A stretch of DNA of 64,000 bases, taken from assembly GCA_040776805.1 (NCBI GenBank), contig JAXGZS010000002.1:248001-312000 (forward strand), given 5' to 3'. The DNA comes from UBA7702 sp040776805. Its GTDB lineage: Bacteria > Bacillota > Dehalobacteriia > UBA7702. Below the pieces are notes generated by a model. The model searched no databases, had not been told where the DNA came from, and worked only from the letters and a program-made list of their open reading frames with translations. Below are positions 8,130 to 16,822 of this stretch, in pieces (position 1 is the stretch's first letter; every line of letters starts with the position of its first letter). The position numbers and the translations under genes were made by a program.

Positions 8130-8528
8130 TTATTTCGGAAAACAAACCGTAATCGTATAAGCGCCGTCTTCCGCCACCTCTTCCGTATAAACGATGTTCG
8201 TCCCGTTGCCGTCAGCATAAACCAGGGTATAAACGCCCTCCTCGGAAACGTTGCTGTCGATGAGGGAATAACTGAAGTTTTCATCGAGATAATCTTTGTA
8301 AAGATTGAAAGCCGCCGCCCCTACTTGGCCGTCGGAAATCTCATACGTATAAAGGTAGTGACCGTCCTTTTCCTCCTTACCGTCGGGATTTTCCCCGGCG
8401 ATTTCCGTAAAGGATTGCAGCGTCACGGCGGTGGAGCTATAGACGGGATCAATGGGTTCTTCCCCACAGCCGCACAGGGCAAAGGCCGTTAAAAGAAGCA
8501 GGCAAAGGAATAAAACTCCTTTTTTCAT
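8130..8528 (-). CDS. Hypothetical lipoprotein
   Basis: A 132-residue protein with a lipoprotein signal peptide: MKKGVLFLCLLLLTAFALCGCG, with the lipobox cysteine near position 20-21. The mature part is small, acidic and rich in Tyr, Glu and Asp (DGHYLYTYEISDGQVGAAAF). I recognise no family. It follows another lipoprotein gene by 18 bases and both have strong ribosome sites, so they are probably one transcript exported to the outer face of the membrane. No function can be inferred beyond cell-surface location. Confidence 0.65.
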   Translation of the reverse strand: MKKGVLFLCLLLLTAFALCGCGEEPIDPVYSSTAVTLQSFTEIAGENPDGKEEKDGHYLYTYEISDGQVGAAAFNLYKDYLDENFSYSLIDSNVSEEGVYTLVYADGNGTNIVYTEEVAEDGAYTITVCFPK

Positions 8529-8546
8529 CAGCGTTTTCCTCCTCTG

Positions 8547-9395
8547 TTACTTCACGGATTCCGCGGCGGCGTAATCCAAATGGATCGCGATGCCGGAAAT
8601 ACCCAGGACAAAATCGATCACGCCGAGATCGCTTTCCTTGATGCCCATGTTGGCAATGTTCGTATCAAATTTTTCACCGTAATCATAAGCGGAAATATCG
8701 GCGTTTTCCAAAACCTTATAGGTTTTCGTCCCCTTGGCGCTTTCCTCGGTGCTTTCCGTCGCCGCGGACATATCGTAAACAAGCTTGTTGGTGATGTTGT
8801 CGATGCTGAGGGCATAAGCCTTGACAACCGCTTCGTTTTCTCCCGCCGTCACGGAGATGACCTTATAGATTTGGGTTTCAAAATGATTGTCGCCGTCCTT
8901 GGCGCAGAGGAAATAGCCTGCCGCGGTGCTGAAAATATTGTTGGAAACAATATCGACATTATCCTGACTCCAGCGGGAGACCTCAAAACGGTCGGGCCCA
9001 AAAAGCTGATCCACGCCGGCCTGTAAATCGGCGATACTGTAAACATCAAAGGTTTTATTTGCCGCGTCGGCGCCGTAGGCCTTGCCCAGGGCGGTTTTTT
9101 CTTCCTCGCTGAGATAAGCGGTGGAAAGATCGTCAAAGGCCATGGTGGCCACGGGCTCGCTCAGCGCCGGCCAATAGAGGGGCGATACGCCGCTAACAAG
9201 TTCGTCTTCACTCATGAGCAGCAGTTCACCGCGGTAAACGGAAGTAATTTCATAAAAATAGATTTCCGCTTCGGTTTCGCTGATATAAGAAACCTCCTCT
9301 TCCTTTTGGCTGTCGCTATCTTCTTCTGTATTGCCGCAGGCGGCGAGGAACAACAAGGGCAACAAAAGGCAGAGCAGAATGAATGATTTTTTCAT
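8547..9395 (-). CDS. Hypothetical lipoprotein
   Basis: A 282-residue protein with a signal peptide and lipobox LAAC (cysteine at 20), then a Glu/Asp/Ser-rich linker and a globular domain. The mature region has segments such as FDVYSIADLQAGVDQLFGPDRFEVSRW and ends in a possible beta-rich part. I do not recognise the family. GGGGAGG lies before ATG 9395. It sits downstream of spo0A but is separated by about 290 bases with a weak terminator-like stem, so it probably has its own promoter. Confidence 0.65.
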   Translation of the reverse strand: MKKSFILLCLLLPLLFLAACGNTEEDSDSQKEEEVSYISETEAEIYFYEITSVYRGELLLMSEDELVSGVSPLYWPALSEPVATMAFDDLSTAYLSEEEKTALGKAYGADAANKTFDVYSIADLQAGVDQLFGPDRFEVSRWSQDNVDIVSNNIFSTAAGYFLCAKDGDNHFETQIYKVISVTAGENEAVVKAYALSIDNITNKLVYDMSAATESTEESAKGTKTYKVLENADISAYDYGEKFDTNIANMGIKESDLGVIDFVLGISGIAIHLDYAAAESVK

Positions 9396-9683
9396 TTAGC
9401 TTCCTCCCCGGATGATTTGTTCCTATTTTACCTTGTTTTTGCCGTTCTGTCAAAAAATATAAGAAGCGCCGGAAAAAAAGGTCAAAAAGGCGGGGGATCT
9501 GCGGATGTTGTCGGAAAACCGGCAACATAACCTCTCGTCACAACGATAAAAAAAGCAGCCCCTTTTACGGCATTCTTTAATAAAAACGCCGCAAAAAGAG
9601 GCAAACAAAGTATAAAAAAGGAATCATGCCTACACATCATTCCCATTCCCAAAACTGGTAAAAAGATGGTGGTATCAATGAGC

Positions 9684-10442
9684 TCAGGCGAGACGATTCG
9701 CCATTTTCAGTTTGTCAGCAATCATCGCGATAAATTCGCTGTTGGTAGGTTTTCCTCGTTCCACATCGATGGTGTAACCGAAATATTTGTTCATCAAGTC
9801 GATGTTGCCGCGATCCCAGGCCAGTTCGATCCCATGGCGAATGGCGCGTTCCACCCGGCTTGCCGTTGTGGTGTACTTATCGGCGATCATGGGATACAGT
9901 TCCTTGGTCACAGCACCCAGGAGATTGATGTCTTCAATCACAAAGACGATGGCGTCTCTCAGGTACTGGTAGCCTTTGATGTGGGCCGGCACCCCCATTT
10001 GATGAAGAATGCCGGTGACCTCAACGTCGTAATTGCCGACTACCGGCACGGACGGTGTCACAGAAGCGTTGCTCCCGGCCAGCTGATGAATACGCATGGA
10101 CATGCTTTGGAAGTCATACGGCTTCAGCAAAAAATAGTCAATCCCCAGTCTCACTGCCTCTTGTGTCATGTTTTCTTGTCCCATTGCCGTGGAGATGATA
10201 ACCTTTGGCCGTTTTCCCGCACCATGCAGACGGTTTAAAACACCAAGTCCGTCCAAGCGCGGCATGATCAGATCCAGGATGAGAATATCCGGCTCGGTCT
10301 CCTCCACTAATTTCAGAGCATCCAACCCATTGTTCGTCATCCCCGCAACTTCCATGTCTTCGTGTGACTCAAGAAACTGTTTCAGACCTTCGCTGAAATT
10401 CTTGTTGTCATCAGCAATAATGATTTTAATGTTGTCTGTCAT
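9684..10442 (-). CDS. spo0A: Sporulation master regulator Spo0A
   Basis: The 252-residue response regulator has a receiver domain with acidic pair DD (11-12), phospho-acceptor Asp57 in DILILDLIMP, Thr/Ser in VIISTAMG and Lys in FLLKPYD. The C-terminal Spo0A DNA-binding domain contains TTASRVERAIRHGIELAW, the recognition helix region that is nearly invariant in the family. Once phosphorylated it turns on spoIIA and other early sporulation genes. It lies immediately downstream of spoIVB, the normal arrangement. GGGGGAAG precedes the ATG. A sigma-H promoter and a Spo0A box are visible upstream. Confidence 0.97.
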   Translation of the reverse strand: MTDNIKIIIADDNKNFSEGLKQFLESHEDMEVAGMTNNGLDALKLVEETEPDILILDLIMPRLDGLGVLNRLHGAGKRPKVIISTAMGQENMTQEAVRLGIDYFLLKPYDFQSMSMRIHQLAGSNASVTPSVPVVGNYDVEVTGILHQMGVPAHIKGYQYLRDAIVFVIEDINLLGAVTKELYPMIADKYTTTASRVERAIRHGIELAWDRGNIDLMNKYFGYTIDVERGKPTNSEFIAMIADKLKMANRLA

Positions 10443-10487
10443 TTCTCTTCCCCCATATTATGATTGGATTATTTCTTGTAAGCAATA

Positions 10488-10514
10488 ATTCTATGAAAAC
10501 AATACAATTCCTTC
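10488..10514 (-). promoter_or_regulatory. Candidate sigma-H promoter of spo0A
   Basis: On the minus strand GAAGGAATT (10514-10506) fits RNAGGAWWW fully, and ATAGAAT (10494-10488) fits RNNGAAT fully, with an 11-base spacer. The plus-strand TTTGTCGTT at 10542-10550 is a 7/9 match to the Spo0A box, about 28 bases upstream. This fits autoregulated, sigma-H-driven spo0A transcription. Confidence 0.65.
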
Positions 10515-10590
10515 TTCGTTTTGAAAATTTCTCAAAATAATTTTGTCGTTAACTGGCATATTTCGCCGAAGCAATATTTCTTAAAAGAAA

Positions 10591-11823
10591 TCACGAGACG
10601 TCGCCTTCCTCTAACATACAGTAAATTAAACAACCGTAACCCTTTTTCGGCTGATTCACCATCACATACGTCACGGCGCCGACGAGCTTATTTTCCTGTA
10701 TGATGGGGCTGCCGCTCATGCCCTGAATGATACCGCCTGTTTTTGCCAGCAGAGCCTCGTCGGTGACGGTAATGGCAAGGCCTTTCCCTGTTTCATCCTC
10801 GGCATTGATATCGGTGATTTCGATGTCGAACCATTCCATGGTTTCTCCGTTTAACACGGTAATGATCTGCGCCGCGCCTTCCTTCACCTCATCAGGAGAG
10901 GCCGTGGCGGCCACCGGCAGCAATTCGTTTTCAAGGGGCGCGTCAAGGGTACCGAAAACGCCGTAGATGCCGACGCGGTCAATATCGCCCTCAAAGGCGC
11001 CGGGGTTAAAGTAGCCGATTTTCTCCCCGGTACTGCCTTCGCCGGCGGCGTTGATGCCGCTGATGGAGGCCGGCAAAATTCTGCCGTAGAGTTGATCTTC
11101 GTTGCTGCTCACCGCTTCCGTTACCGTATGTCCCAAAGCGCCGTAGCGCTTGGTCGCGGGATCGTAAAAGGTCATGGTGCCGACGCCGCCGGTATTATCA
11201 CGGACGTAAAGACCGATGCGGTAGCGGCCGGTTTCGGCGCAAGGATAGGATTTCACCTTTTTGATCTGGGTTTCTCCGTTCCTTTTGATCTCCAGAGAAA
11301 TCTCACCGCCGCTGCCGCCGCTGTCGATCAAAGCCATGACGTCGTCGTCGCCGGTGACGGTAACGCCGTTGATTTTCGTGATACAGTCGCCCAAGGAGAT
11401 ACCGGCCTCTTTCGCCGGATAGACGGTTTTGCCGTTTTCATCGGTAACGGCGGAGTACCCCACAACGACGACGCCTTCGGTTTTCATAATCAACCCCACG
11501 GACTGGCCGCCGGGAACCAGTTCTTTCATCTCATATACGGAAACGGCGGCGCTGCGTACAGGAACAAAGCCAAAGAGCTTGGCGGCGAGATTGTATTCTC
11601 CCGTGGCCTCAAAGGCGTAATGTTCTACATCATCAGCGGTAACAAGTCCGTCGTTGGTAAAAAGCTCATAATCTAAAAACGCCGAAAGCAGTTTCGGCAA
11701 TTTCACGGTGTTGCCTTCCTCCACAAAATAGTGGCGGTTTTGAACAAAAGGCGTCACCGCGGCCAACAGCAAAAGGGCGCAAAGCGCCGTCAGTAAATAT
11801 TTCGTAGGTTTTCTGTTTTTCAA
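10591..11823 (-). CDS. spoIVB: SpoIVB signalling serine protease
   Basis: The 410-residue protein is made in the forespore and cleaves SpoIVFA, which triggers sigma-K activation. It has a membrane anchor (YLLTALCALLLLAAV), a PDZ domain (about residues 100-190, KEAGISLGDCITKINGV) and an S55 protease domain. The catalytic His is in GALGHTVTEA and the catalytic Ser in GMSGSPIIQ. I place the start at TTG 11823, eight bases after GGAG. The frame stays open to 12057, but that part lacks signal-peptide character and overlaps the ilvE promoter. ATG 11844 is another option. It is followed by spo0A. Confidence 0.92.
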   Translation of the reverse strand: MKNRKPTKYLLTALCALLLLAAVTPFVQNRHYFVEEGNTVKLPKLLSAFLDYELFTNDGLVTADDVEHYAFEATGEYNLAAKLFGFVPVRSAAVSVYEMKELVPGGQSVGLIMKTEGVVVVGYSAVTDENGKTVYPAKEAGISLGDCITKINGVTVTGDDDVMALIDSGGSGGEISLEIKRNGETQIKKVKSYPCAETGRYRIGLYVRDNTGGVGTMTFYDPATKRYGALGHTVTEAVSSNEDQLYGRILPASISGINAAGEGSTGEKIGYFNPGAFEGDIDRVGIYGVFGTLDAPLENELLPVAATASPDEVKEGAAQIITVLNGETMEWFDIEITDINAEDETGKGLAITVTDEALLAKTGGIIQGMSGSPIIQENKLVGAVTYVMVNQPKKGYGCLIYCMLEEGDVS

Positions 11824-11949
11824 AATTTCATCTCCGGCTATCATTGATAGTTCTATTTTGCGCTGTTTTTTCCTGATCAAACAGGATAAATCAGGCAGCT
11901 TTGGCAAAGTCAGCTTCTGCGCGCCCACTTTCTTTGAGGGAAGAAGCAC

Positions 11950-11977
11950 TTGTTTTTTTTTAAAAAAAGAGTAGAAT
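11950..11977 (+). promoter_or_regulatory. Possible sigma-A promoter of ilvE
   Basis: TTGTTT (11950-11955) and TAGAAT (11972-11977) are 16 bases apart and about 50 bases before the ilvE ATG. The -35 is weak and the region is a T/A-run, so this is tentative. Confidence 0.35.
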
Positions 11978-12029
11978 AATATAAGAATACAATAAATATG
12001 AGACGAACAGGAAGCAAGGAGATCGCAAT

Positions 12030-13091
12030 ATGAGCATTGAGATTCAGAAAAGAGCAATATTAAAAGAAAAACCCGATGACGCGAGTTTAACCTTCGGCAA
12101 AGTTTTCACCGATTATATGATCGTGATGGAGCATGACGAAGAAGGTTGGCACGACCAAAAAATCGTTCCTTACGGCCCCTTTTCCCTGGAGCCTTCCGCC
12201 ATGGTGCTCCACTACGGCCAGGCGGTTTTTGAAGGGCTCAAGGCCTACCGTACGCCAACGGGGAAGATCAATCTGTTTCGCCCCGCGGCGAACTTCAAGA
12301 GAATCAACCTCTCCTGCGAAAGGCTTTGCATTCCCAAAATCGATGAAGCGGCGGCCCTATCAGGCCTCCTCGATTTGGTTCATTTAGAGCAGGCTTGGGT
12401 GCCCTCCGCGGCGGATACCTCTCTCTACATTCGCCCTTTCATCTTTGCCACCGACCCTTATATTGGCGTCAAGGCGTCCACGAAGTACATTTACGCCGTC
12501 ATCCTCTCACCGGTAGGGCCTTACTATGCCGAAGGGCTGAAACCCGTTAAAATCTACGTGGAGGACGAATATGTCCGCGCCGTCCGTGGCGGTTTGGGCT
12601 TTACCAAGGCCGCCGCCAACTATGCGGCAAGTCTTTTGGCTGGGGAAATCGCACATCAGAAAGGCTATTCCCAAGTGCTCTGGCTCGACGGCGTTTCCCA
12701 TGAAAACGTCGAGGAAGTCAGCTCCATGAATATCTTTTTCAAATTCCGGGACGAACTGGTAACACCGGCGCTGAACGGTTCTATATTGGGCGGCATCACC
12801 AGAGATTCCATCATCAAACTGGCGAAACATATGGGGATTACCGTCAGTGAACGCACCCTGCCCATCGCCGAAGTTTTTGAACGCAGCGCCAAAGGCGAAC
12901 TGGAAGAAGTTTTCGGTTCCGGCACCGCCGCCGTGGTCAGTCCCGTATCCGAATTGAACAAAAACGGAGAGATCATCACCGTCAACCACGGTGAAATGGG
13001 TCCCTTGACCGCCCAATTATACAAAACCCTCACCGACATCCAATGGGGAAAAACCGAGGATCCCTTCGGTTGGATTCAAGAAGTCAAATAA
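12030..13091 (+). CDS. ilvE: Branched-chain amino acid aminotransferase
   Basis: The 353-residue fold-type IV PLP enzyme transfers the amino group between glutamate and the keto acids of Leu, Ile and Val. The family pattern is clear: LHYGQAVFEGLKAYR near the N-terminus, the Schiff-base lysine in GLGFTKAAANYAAS, and the PLP-phosphate region GSILGGITRDSII. AAGGAG lies before ATG 12030. The length agrees with the BCAT group of about 350-360 residues. A PocR/AraC regulator follows after 13 bases, so the two are probably cotranscribed. No other branched-chain biosynthesis gene is nearby, so a catabolic or keto-acid-salvage role is possible. Confidence 0.93.
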   Translation: MSIEIQKRAILKEKPDDASLTFGKVFTDYMIVMEHDEEGWHDQKIVPYGPFSLEPSAMVLHYGQAVFEGLKAYRTPTGKINLFRPAANFKRINLSCERLCIPKIDEAAALSGLLDLVHLEQAWVPSAADTSLYIRPFIFATDPYIGVKASTKYIYAVILSPVGPYYAEGLKPVKIYVEDEYVRAVRGGLGFTKAAANYAASLLAGEIAHQKGYSQVLWLDGVSHENVEEVSSMNIFFKFRDELVTPALNGSILGGITRDSIIKLAKHMGITVSERTLPIAEVFERSAKGELEEVFGSGTAAVVSPVSELNKNGEIITVNHGEMGPLTAQLYKTLTDIQWGKTEDPFGWIQEVK

Positions 13092-13104
13092 GGAACATGA
13101 AAGA

Positions 13105-14352
13105 ATGAAGGAAGCAAGAGAGAAAACTGCGACGCCAAATAAATTTGATCTGGAAAAGGCAATCAACATCGCCCGGGACTATGCCATCTCCACAGGCATG
13201 GAGTGCTTTGTGCTCCCCGCGGATCAAAGTACCATCATCAACCCGTGTGAAGGGATGATCCACGAATACCTCTGCTACGGGCTCAATAGTGATGTTGCCA
13301 GAATGTGTATCAATCTCCACGCAGAAGGCGCCTATCTCGCCAAAAACGCCGGCTCCCCCCAATCCTACTATTGTCCCATGGGATTGCTCCATTGGGCTTC
13401 TCCCGTGATTGTCGACGGCCGCATCGCAGCCACCTTCATCGCAGGTCACGCCTTTTTGAATCAGTCCCAGGAAGAAATTTTAAGTTTCAAAAGCATTTCC
13501 GGCAAACACGAAAAACTGCTTTCCTCTTATCCCAAACTGAAAAAATCGCTGTTGCAATCACCGGTCATCAATGATGAGCGGCTGCAAAGTCTCAAGAACA
13601 TGCTGGATATCATCGCGCACTCCTTCACCGACGGAGACATCTCCCAACATGATCTTCGTAACATCAGAGAAGCTTTTCGTAAAAGCTATGCCTACGATGC
13701 CCTATACACCGATGATATCTCCTGGAATACGCTGTTAACCGCAATCAAGGATAATGACCGCACAGCGGCGGCAAAAGCCTTGGACGAGGTCTTAAAAGAA
13801 ATCCGGCAAGCGGCTGATCCCCAACCGGTGCAGGTCGCCCTGACCCAGCTGATTGTTTTCATCTACGATCATTCTTTGGAAAAAGAAGGACAGAATTTTC
13901 TATCGGAACGCTGTCTTAACGCCTTAAACGAGCTGGAACGGATCGATGACATCGAAGAACTGGCGGCCTGGGCTGAAATCAGTTTAAAATCCATGTTTGA
14001 AGCCAGCGCCCTCATTCCTTCCCTGAAAAACGCCGATATGCTTTTTAAAGCTGTTCAATATATCCAAGACCACTATAAGGAAAAAATCTCGCTGCAGGAT
14101 ATGGCCGATCACGTTCATTTCAGCGCCCCCTATTTCAGTAAGGTTTTCAAAAAAGAAATCGGCGTTACCTTTACAAAATACCTGACCAACGTGCGCATCG
14201 AAAAAAGCAAACAATTGCTGAAAAATACAGGGGTTGCGCTCTCCGATATCCCTCCCTTGGTGGGTTTTGAAGAACAAAGCTATTTCACCAGGGTATTTAG
14301 GGCCACCACAGGAATCAGCCCCGGCAAATACAGAGCCAGGAACGCCCAGTAA
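13105..14352 (+). CDS. AraC-family regulator with PocR sensory domain
   Basis: This 415-residue protein has an N-terminal PocR ligand-binding domain (about residues 15-170; CPMGLLHWASPVIVDGRIAA is characteristic), a helical middle region, and a C-terminal AraC double helix-turn-helix (about 315-412; DMADHVHFSAPYFSKVFKKE and FEEQSYFTRVFRATTGISPG). PocR domains in Clostridia sense small organic compounds and often accompany propanediol or methyl-transfer genes. Here it directly follows ilvE, so its target is unclear. Another PocR/AraC gene lies between mtaB and mtaC in this window; the two share the domain order but are clearly diverged. Confidence 0.85.
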   Translation: MKEAREKTATPNKFDLEKAINIARDYAISTGMECFVLPADQSTIINPCEGMIHEYLCYGLNSDVARMCINLHAEGAYLAKNAGSPQSYYCPMGLLHWASPVIVDGRIAATFIAGHAFLNQSQEEILSFKSISGKHEKLLSSYPKLKKSLLQSPVINDERLQSLKNMLDIIAHSFTDGDISQHDLRNIREAFRKSYAYDALYTDDISWNTLLTAIKDNDRTAAAKALDEVLKEIRQAADPQPVQVALTQLIVFIYDHSLEKEGQNFLSERCLNALNELERIDDIEELAAWAEISLKSMFEASALIPSLKNADMLFKAVQYIQDHYKEKISLQDMADHVHFSAPYFSKVFKKEIGVTFTKYLTNVRIEKSKQLLKNTGVALSDIPPLVGFEEQSYFTRVFRATTGISPGKYRARNAQ

Positions 14353-14557
14353 CGCCCAATAAGGAACAGGCTTTCGGCGTTAGCTTCACTATTTTATTGC
14401 TGACGGACAAGAAAAAAGCAGCGGAGGAAGAAATCATTGGGCGGGAACGCGCTGCCATTTATCAGACACTGTACGGCCATACAGAGCGAAAAGACGATTG
14501 GCGCATCTTTTAGCGGCAGCATAAAAGGCTTACCCATGAATAGCAGCACAAAGAGAT

Positions 14558-14593
14558 TCGGTTTCTGATCTTCTATCAGAAACCGACTTTTTT
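14558..14593 (+). terminator. Intrinsic terminator downstream of the PocR gene
   Basis: A perfect 12-bp stem (TCGGTTTCTGAT, 5-base loop) is followed by CTTTTTTC on the plus strand. It lies about 200 bases after the PocR stop codon. Confidence 0.7.
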
Positions 14594-14641
14594 CATGATC
14601 CGCTGCCAAAAAATCCACAGATTCGTGGTAGATCATAAGAA

Positions 14642-14673
14642 AAAGCCGGCTTCTGATTGCAGAAACCGGCTTT
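14642..14673 (-). terminator. Intrinsic terminator after the glycan operon
   Basis: AAAGCCGGCTTCTG pairs with CAGAAACCGGCTTT, with one mismatch and a 4-base loop; T-rich sequence follows on the minus strand. The stem contains the same CGGTTTCTG-type sequence as the convergent terminator at 14558-14593, so the two hairpins could also pair with each other. Confidence 0.7.
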
Positions 14674-14730
14674 CCTTTTGTCGGGGAGTTTTATGCCCCC
14701 CTTTTTTACATTATTTACGTTGCTTTCCGC

Positions 14731-15213
14731 TTATTCCGTTACGGCGTATATCGTCGCCGAGTTATTGGCAAAAAGCCGTGACTGGACGCTGACAGAAGCG
14801 CCGGAAAACAGCTGTCGGTTGCCTTCGGCATAGAAACCGCTGCTGTTAACAGTTCCTTCCGTGGCTAAGGTCAAATAAATCGTATAACGGTTTTCATAAG
14901 TAAGGTATGCCCCTTCTTTGTCGCCGCTAAAAATCGCCTGATAGGGCTGGGTTTCGATTTTCGTGATGGTGCCAAGCTTGCCGCCGTTGAGTTCATAAAC
15001 AACTTCTCCCGTATGAAGAGCGTCAAGATAGAAAGCTTTTACGCCGTCGATTCGCACCACGGTGGTGAAGGTATCGTCTTTTTTCACGGAAATCCCATCA
15101 TCACCAAAAAATTTATACGCGGTACCGGCGATCACCACAAGGAAAACGAGAATGATCAAACAGTCGATCACGCTGATTTTACCGAACAATTTTCCTTTTT
15201 CATCAATCATCAT
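14731..15213 (-). CDS. DUF4330 membrane-anchored protein
   Basis: A 160-residue protein with a short cytoplasmic start (MMIDEKGKLFGKISVIDCL), one transmembrane helix (IILVFLVVIAGTAYKFF) and an extracellular beta-rich domain (VVRIDGVKAFYLDALHTGEVVYE). This layout is that of DUF4330, which has no known biochemical role. The start overlaps the end of the preceding gene, a second DUF4330 member, with GGAGG nine bases upstream. Both copies end the operon that encodes a glycosyltransferase and an O-antigen-polymerase-like protein, which suggests a part in surface glycan assembly. That link is by context only. Confidence 0.7.
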   Translation of the reverse strand: MMIDEKGKLFGKISVIDCLIILVFLVVIAGTAYKFFGDDGISVKKDDTFTTVVRIDGVKAFYLDALHTGEVVYELNGGKLGTITKIETQPYQAIFSGDKEGAYLTYENRYTIYLTLATEGTVNSSGFYAEGNRQLFSGASVSVQSRLFANNSATIYAVTE

Positions 15214-15697
15214 AACCCGGTTCCTCCAATTCCACACAGTAGGACAATCCCCCCACCGTAGACGTCCTGGCATTGACTTCGGAGCCGACCATCACCATGA
15301 CGCCGTTCACCGTGGTTGCCGCCTCGCTGATATCCGCCTTGGCTTTCACCGTGACGCGCGCATTGTATTTCCCCTCCACCGCCCCGGAGTCTACCGTACC
15401 GTTATCCTCTTGATAACGGTCGACATAGTAAGGAATGAGCTCCGCCCCGGTGACTTCACCGATATAGGCGTCGGATTCCGTATAGTACAAGCTGTCGCCG
15501 ATGATGATCTGGTCAACAAAATTTTCACTGACGCCTTTCACCTCCAGAACGTAGGTGATTTCCTGTTTTCCTGTGGATGCCGCGCTGTCGCCGACGTGAT
15601 TGTGGGTAAAGTAATACGCCGCCGCGGCGATGATGGCGATGACGACAAGGAGGACGAAAATATCAAGGAATCCGGGTTTTCTTTTTTTATTCTGCAT
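15203..15697 (-). CDS. DUF4330 membrane-anchored protein, second copy
   Basis: A 164-residue relative of its downstream neighbour: basic N-terminus (MQNKKRKPGFLD), one transmembrane helix (IFVLLVVIAIIAAAAYYF), then VLEVKGVSENFVDQIIIGDSLYY, which parallels VVRIDGVKAFYLDALHTGEVVYE in the other copy. ATG 15697 lies inside the 3' end of the glycosyltransferase gene (11-base overlap) behind GGAAGGTGGG. The pair probably arose by tandem duplication and may act as a heterodimer. Function unknown. Confidence 0.7.
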   Translation of the reverse strand: MQNKKRKPGFLDIFVLLVVIAIIAAAAYYFTHNHVGDSAASTGKQEITYVLEVKGVSENFVDQIIIGDSLYYTESDAYIGEVTGAELIPYYVDRYQEDNGTVDSGAVEGKYNARVTVKAKADISEAATTVNGVMVMVGSEVNARTSTVGGLSYCVELEEPGYDD

Positions 15698-16817
15698 AAG
15701 TCCCACCTTCCAAAACTTTTTCATAGACCGCTTCCACATTGCGGGCATAAATTTCACCGGTAAAACGGCGCAAATAGATTTCCCTCGCCCCTTTGCCAAG
15801 ACGTTCTCGGAGGGCAGGATCGTCCATGAGCAGACGAATCTTGGCGGCTAGATCTAAGGCGTTGCGGCTCTCAAAGAGCAGACCGTCTGCGCCGTCGTCA
15901 ATGGCATAGGGATTGCCGCCGTAATCGCTGGCGATCACAGGCACGCCCATGCTGAATCCTTCCAAAAGGGCGATGCTACAGGCCTCGGTACCATAGGAAG
16001 CGTTCATCTGCACGTCGACGGCACTTAAAATCAGCGGCACTTCTTTGGTAAAGCCCAAGAAGATGATGTGATCCGCCAAACCTCTTGCTTCTACCTGCTC
16101 CTTTACTTCCGCCTCAAAACTGCCGGTACCGGCGATGATCAGCTTGAATTTACGGCCTTCGGCGGCCAGGGCGGCGGCGGCCTCGATGAGGAGCAGATGA
16201 CCTTTGTACGGTTCGATCCGGGCCAAAATCGCCATCACAAAGTCGTCCGCGGCGATCTGCCACTTCTCTTTAAAGGCGGCCACCTCGTCGTCACCGCAGC
16301 GCGCCACGGGATCAACACCGTTATCCAGGGGAATGATCCGACCCGGGGAGATGCCGCTGTCGGTGAGATTTTTTTTGGCCGCTTCGGTCACGGCGATGAT
16401 AGCGTCGGCATAATGCTCGTTGATTTTCTTGTTGATCAAGCGGCCGAGGCCTTTTTTCAATTTCGGATTCACCTCAAAAACGCTGTGGCGCGTATAAACC
16501 ACCGGCTTTCCGCAGCGCTTCGCGGCGACGCGGCCACTGAAAGCGCCATGGGTATGGACGAGGTCGGGATCAACGGTTTTCACCAATTTTTTTAATGTCT
16601 TTATATCGCCAAAGGAAAACGAACGGTCGGCGATGGCCTCCACTTCGTATACCTTCATGCCGAAGGCCTTAAGCTCCGGAATCAGGGCGCTGCCGGCGGG
16701 AACCGCCGTTTCCATGAGAAAGCGTTCCTTATCATAATACTTTGCCATATTGATCAAACATTTACCGGCGCCGCCGATATTCTGATCACTGATGATATTG
16801 AGGATTTTTTTAACCAT
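15687..16817 (-). CDS. Family 4 glycosyltransferase
   Basis: A 376-residue GT-B enzyme. The N-terminal acceptor domain has LNIISDQNIGGAGKCLINMAK and DLVHTHGAFSGRVAA. The C-terminal donor-binding half has the E-x7-E motif in EACSIALLEGFSMGVPVIAS, which marks GT4. It probably adds a nucleotide-sugar-derived residue to a lipid-linked surface glycan at the inner membrane face. AAGGAG is eight bases before ATG 16817; the gene starts inside the last codons of the polymerase-like gene region. The sugar and acceptor cannot be predicted. Confidence 0.85.
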   Translation of the reverse strand: MVKKILNIISDQNIGGAGKCLINMAKYYDKERFLMETAVPAGSALIPELKAFGMKVYEVEAIADRSFSFGDIKTLKKLVKTVDPDLVHTHGAFSGRVAAKRCGKPVVYTRHSVFEVNPKLKKGLGRLINKKINEHYADAIIAVTEAAKKNLTDSGISPGRIIPLDNGVDPVARCGDDEVAAFKEKWQIAADDFVMAILARIEPYKGHLLLIEAAAALAAEGRKFKLIIAGTGSFEAEVKEQVEARGLADHIIFLGFTKEVPLILSAVDVQMNASYGTEACSIALLEGFSMGVPVIASDYGGNPYAIDDGADGLLFESRNALDLAAKIRLLMDDPALRERLGKGAREIYLRRFTGEIYARNVEAVYEKVLEGGTYAE

Positions 16818-16822
16818 GGTTT

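Larger units (their letters stand above)
14353..14730. other. Convergent intergenic region with two terminators
   Basis: Besides the two hairpins there is a plus-strand open stretch (about 14370-14511) encoding LLTDKKKAAEEEIIGRERA without a good start or ribosome site. It may be a decayed gene remnant. Nothing else is supported here. Confidence 0.3.

Noticed and set aside
14394..14636. An 80-codon minus-strand frame between the PocR gene and the glycan operon
   Set aside because: It runs through the intrinsic terminator at 14558-14593 and has no ribosome site or recognisable domain.
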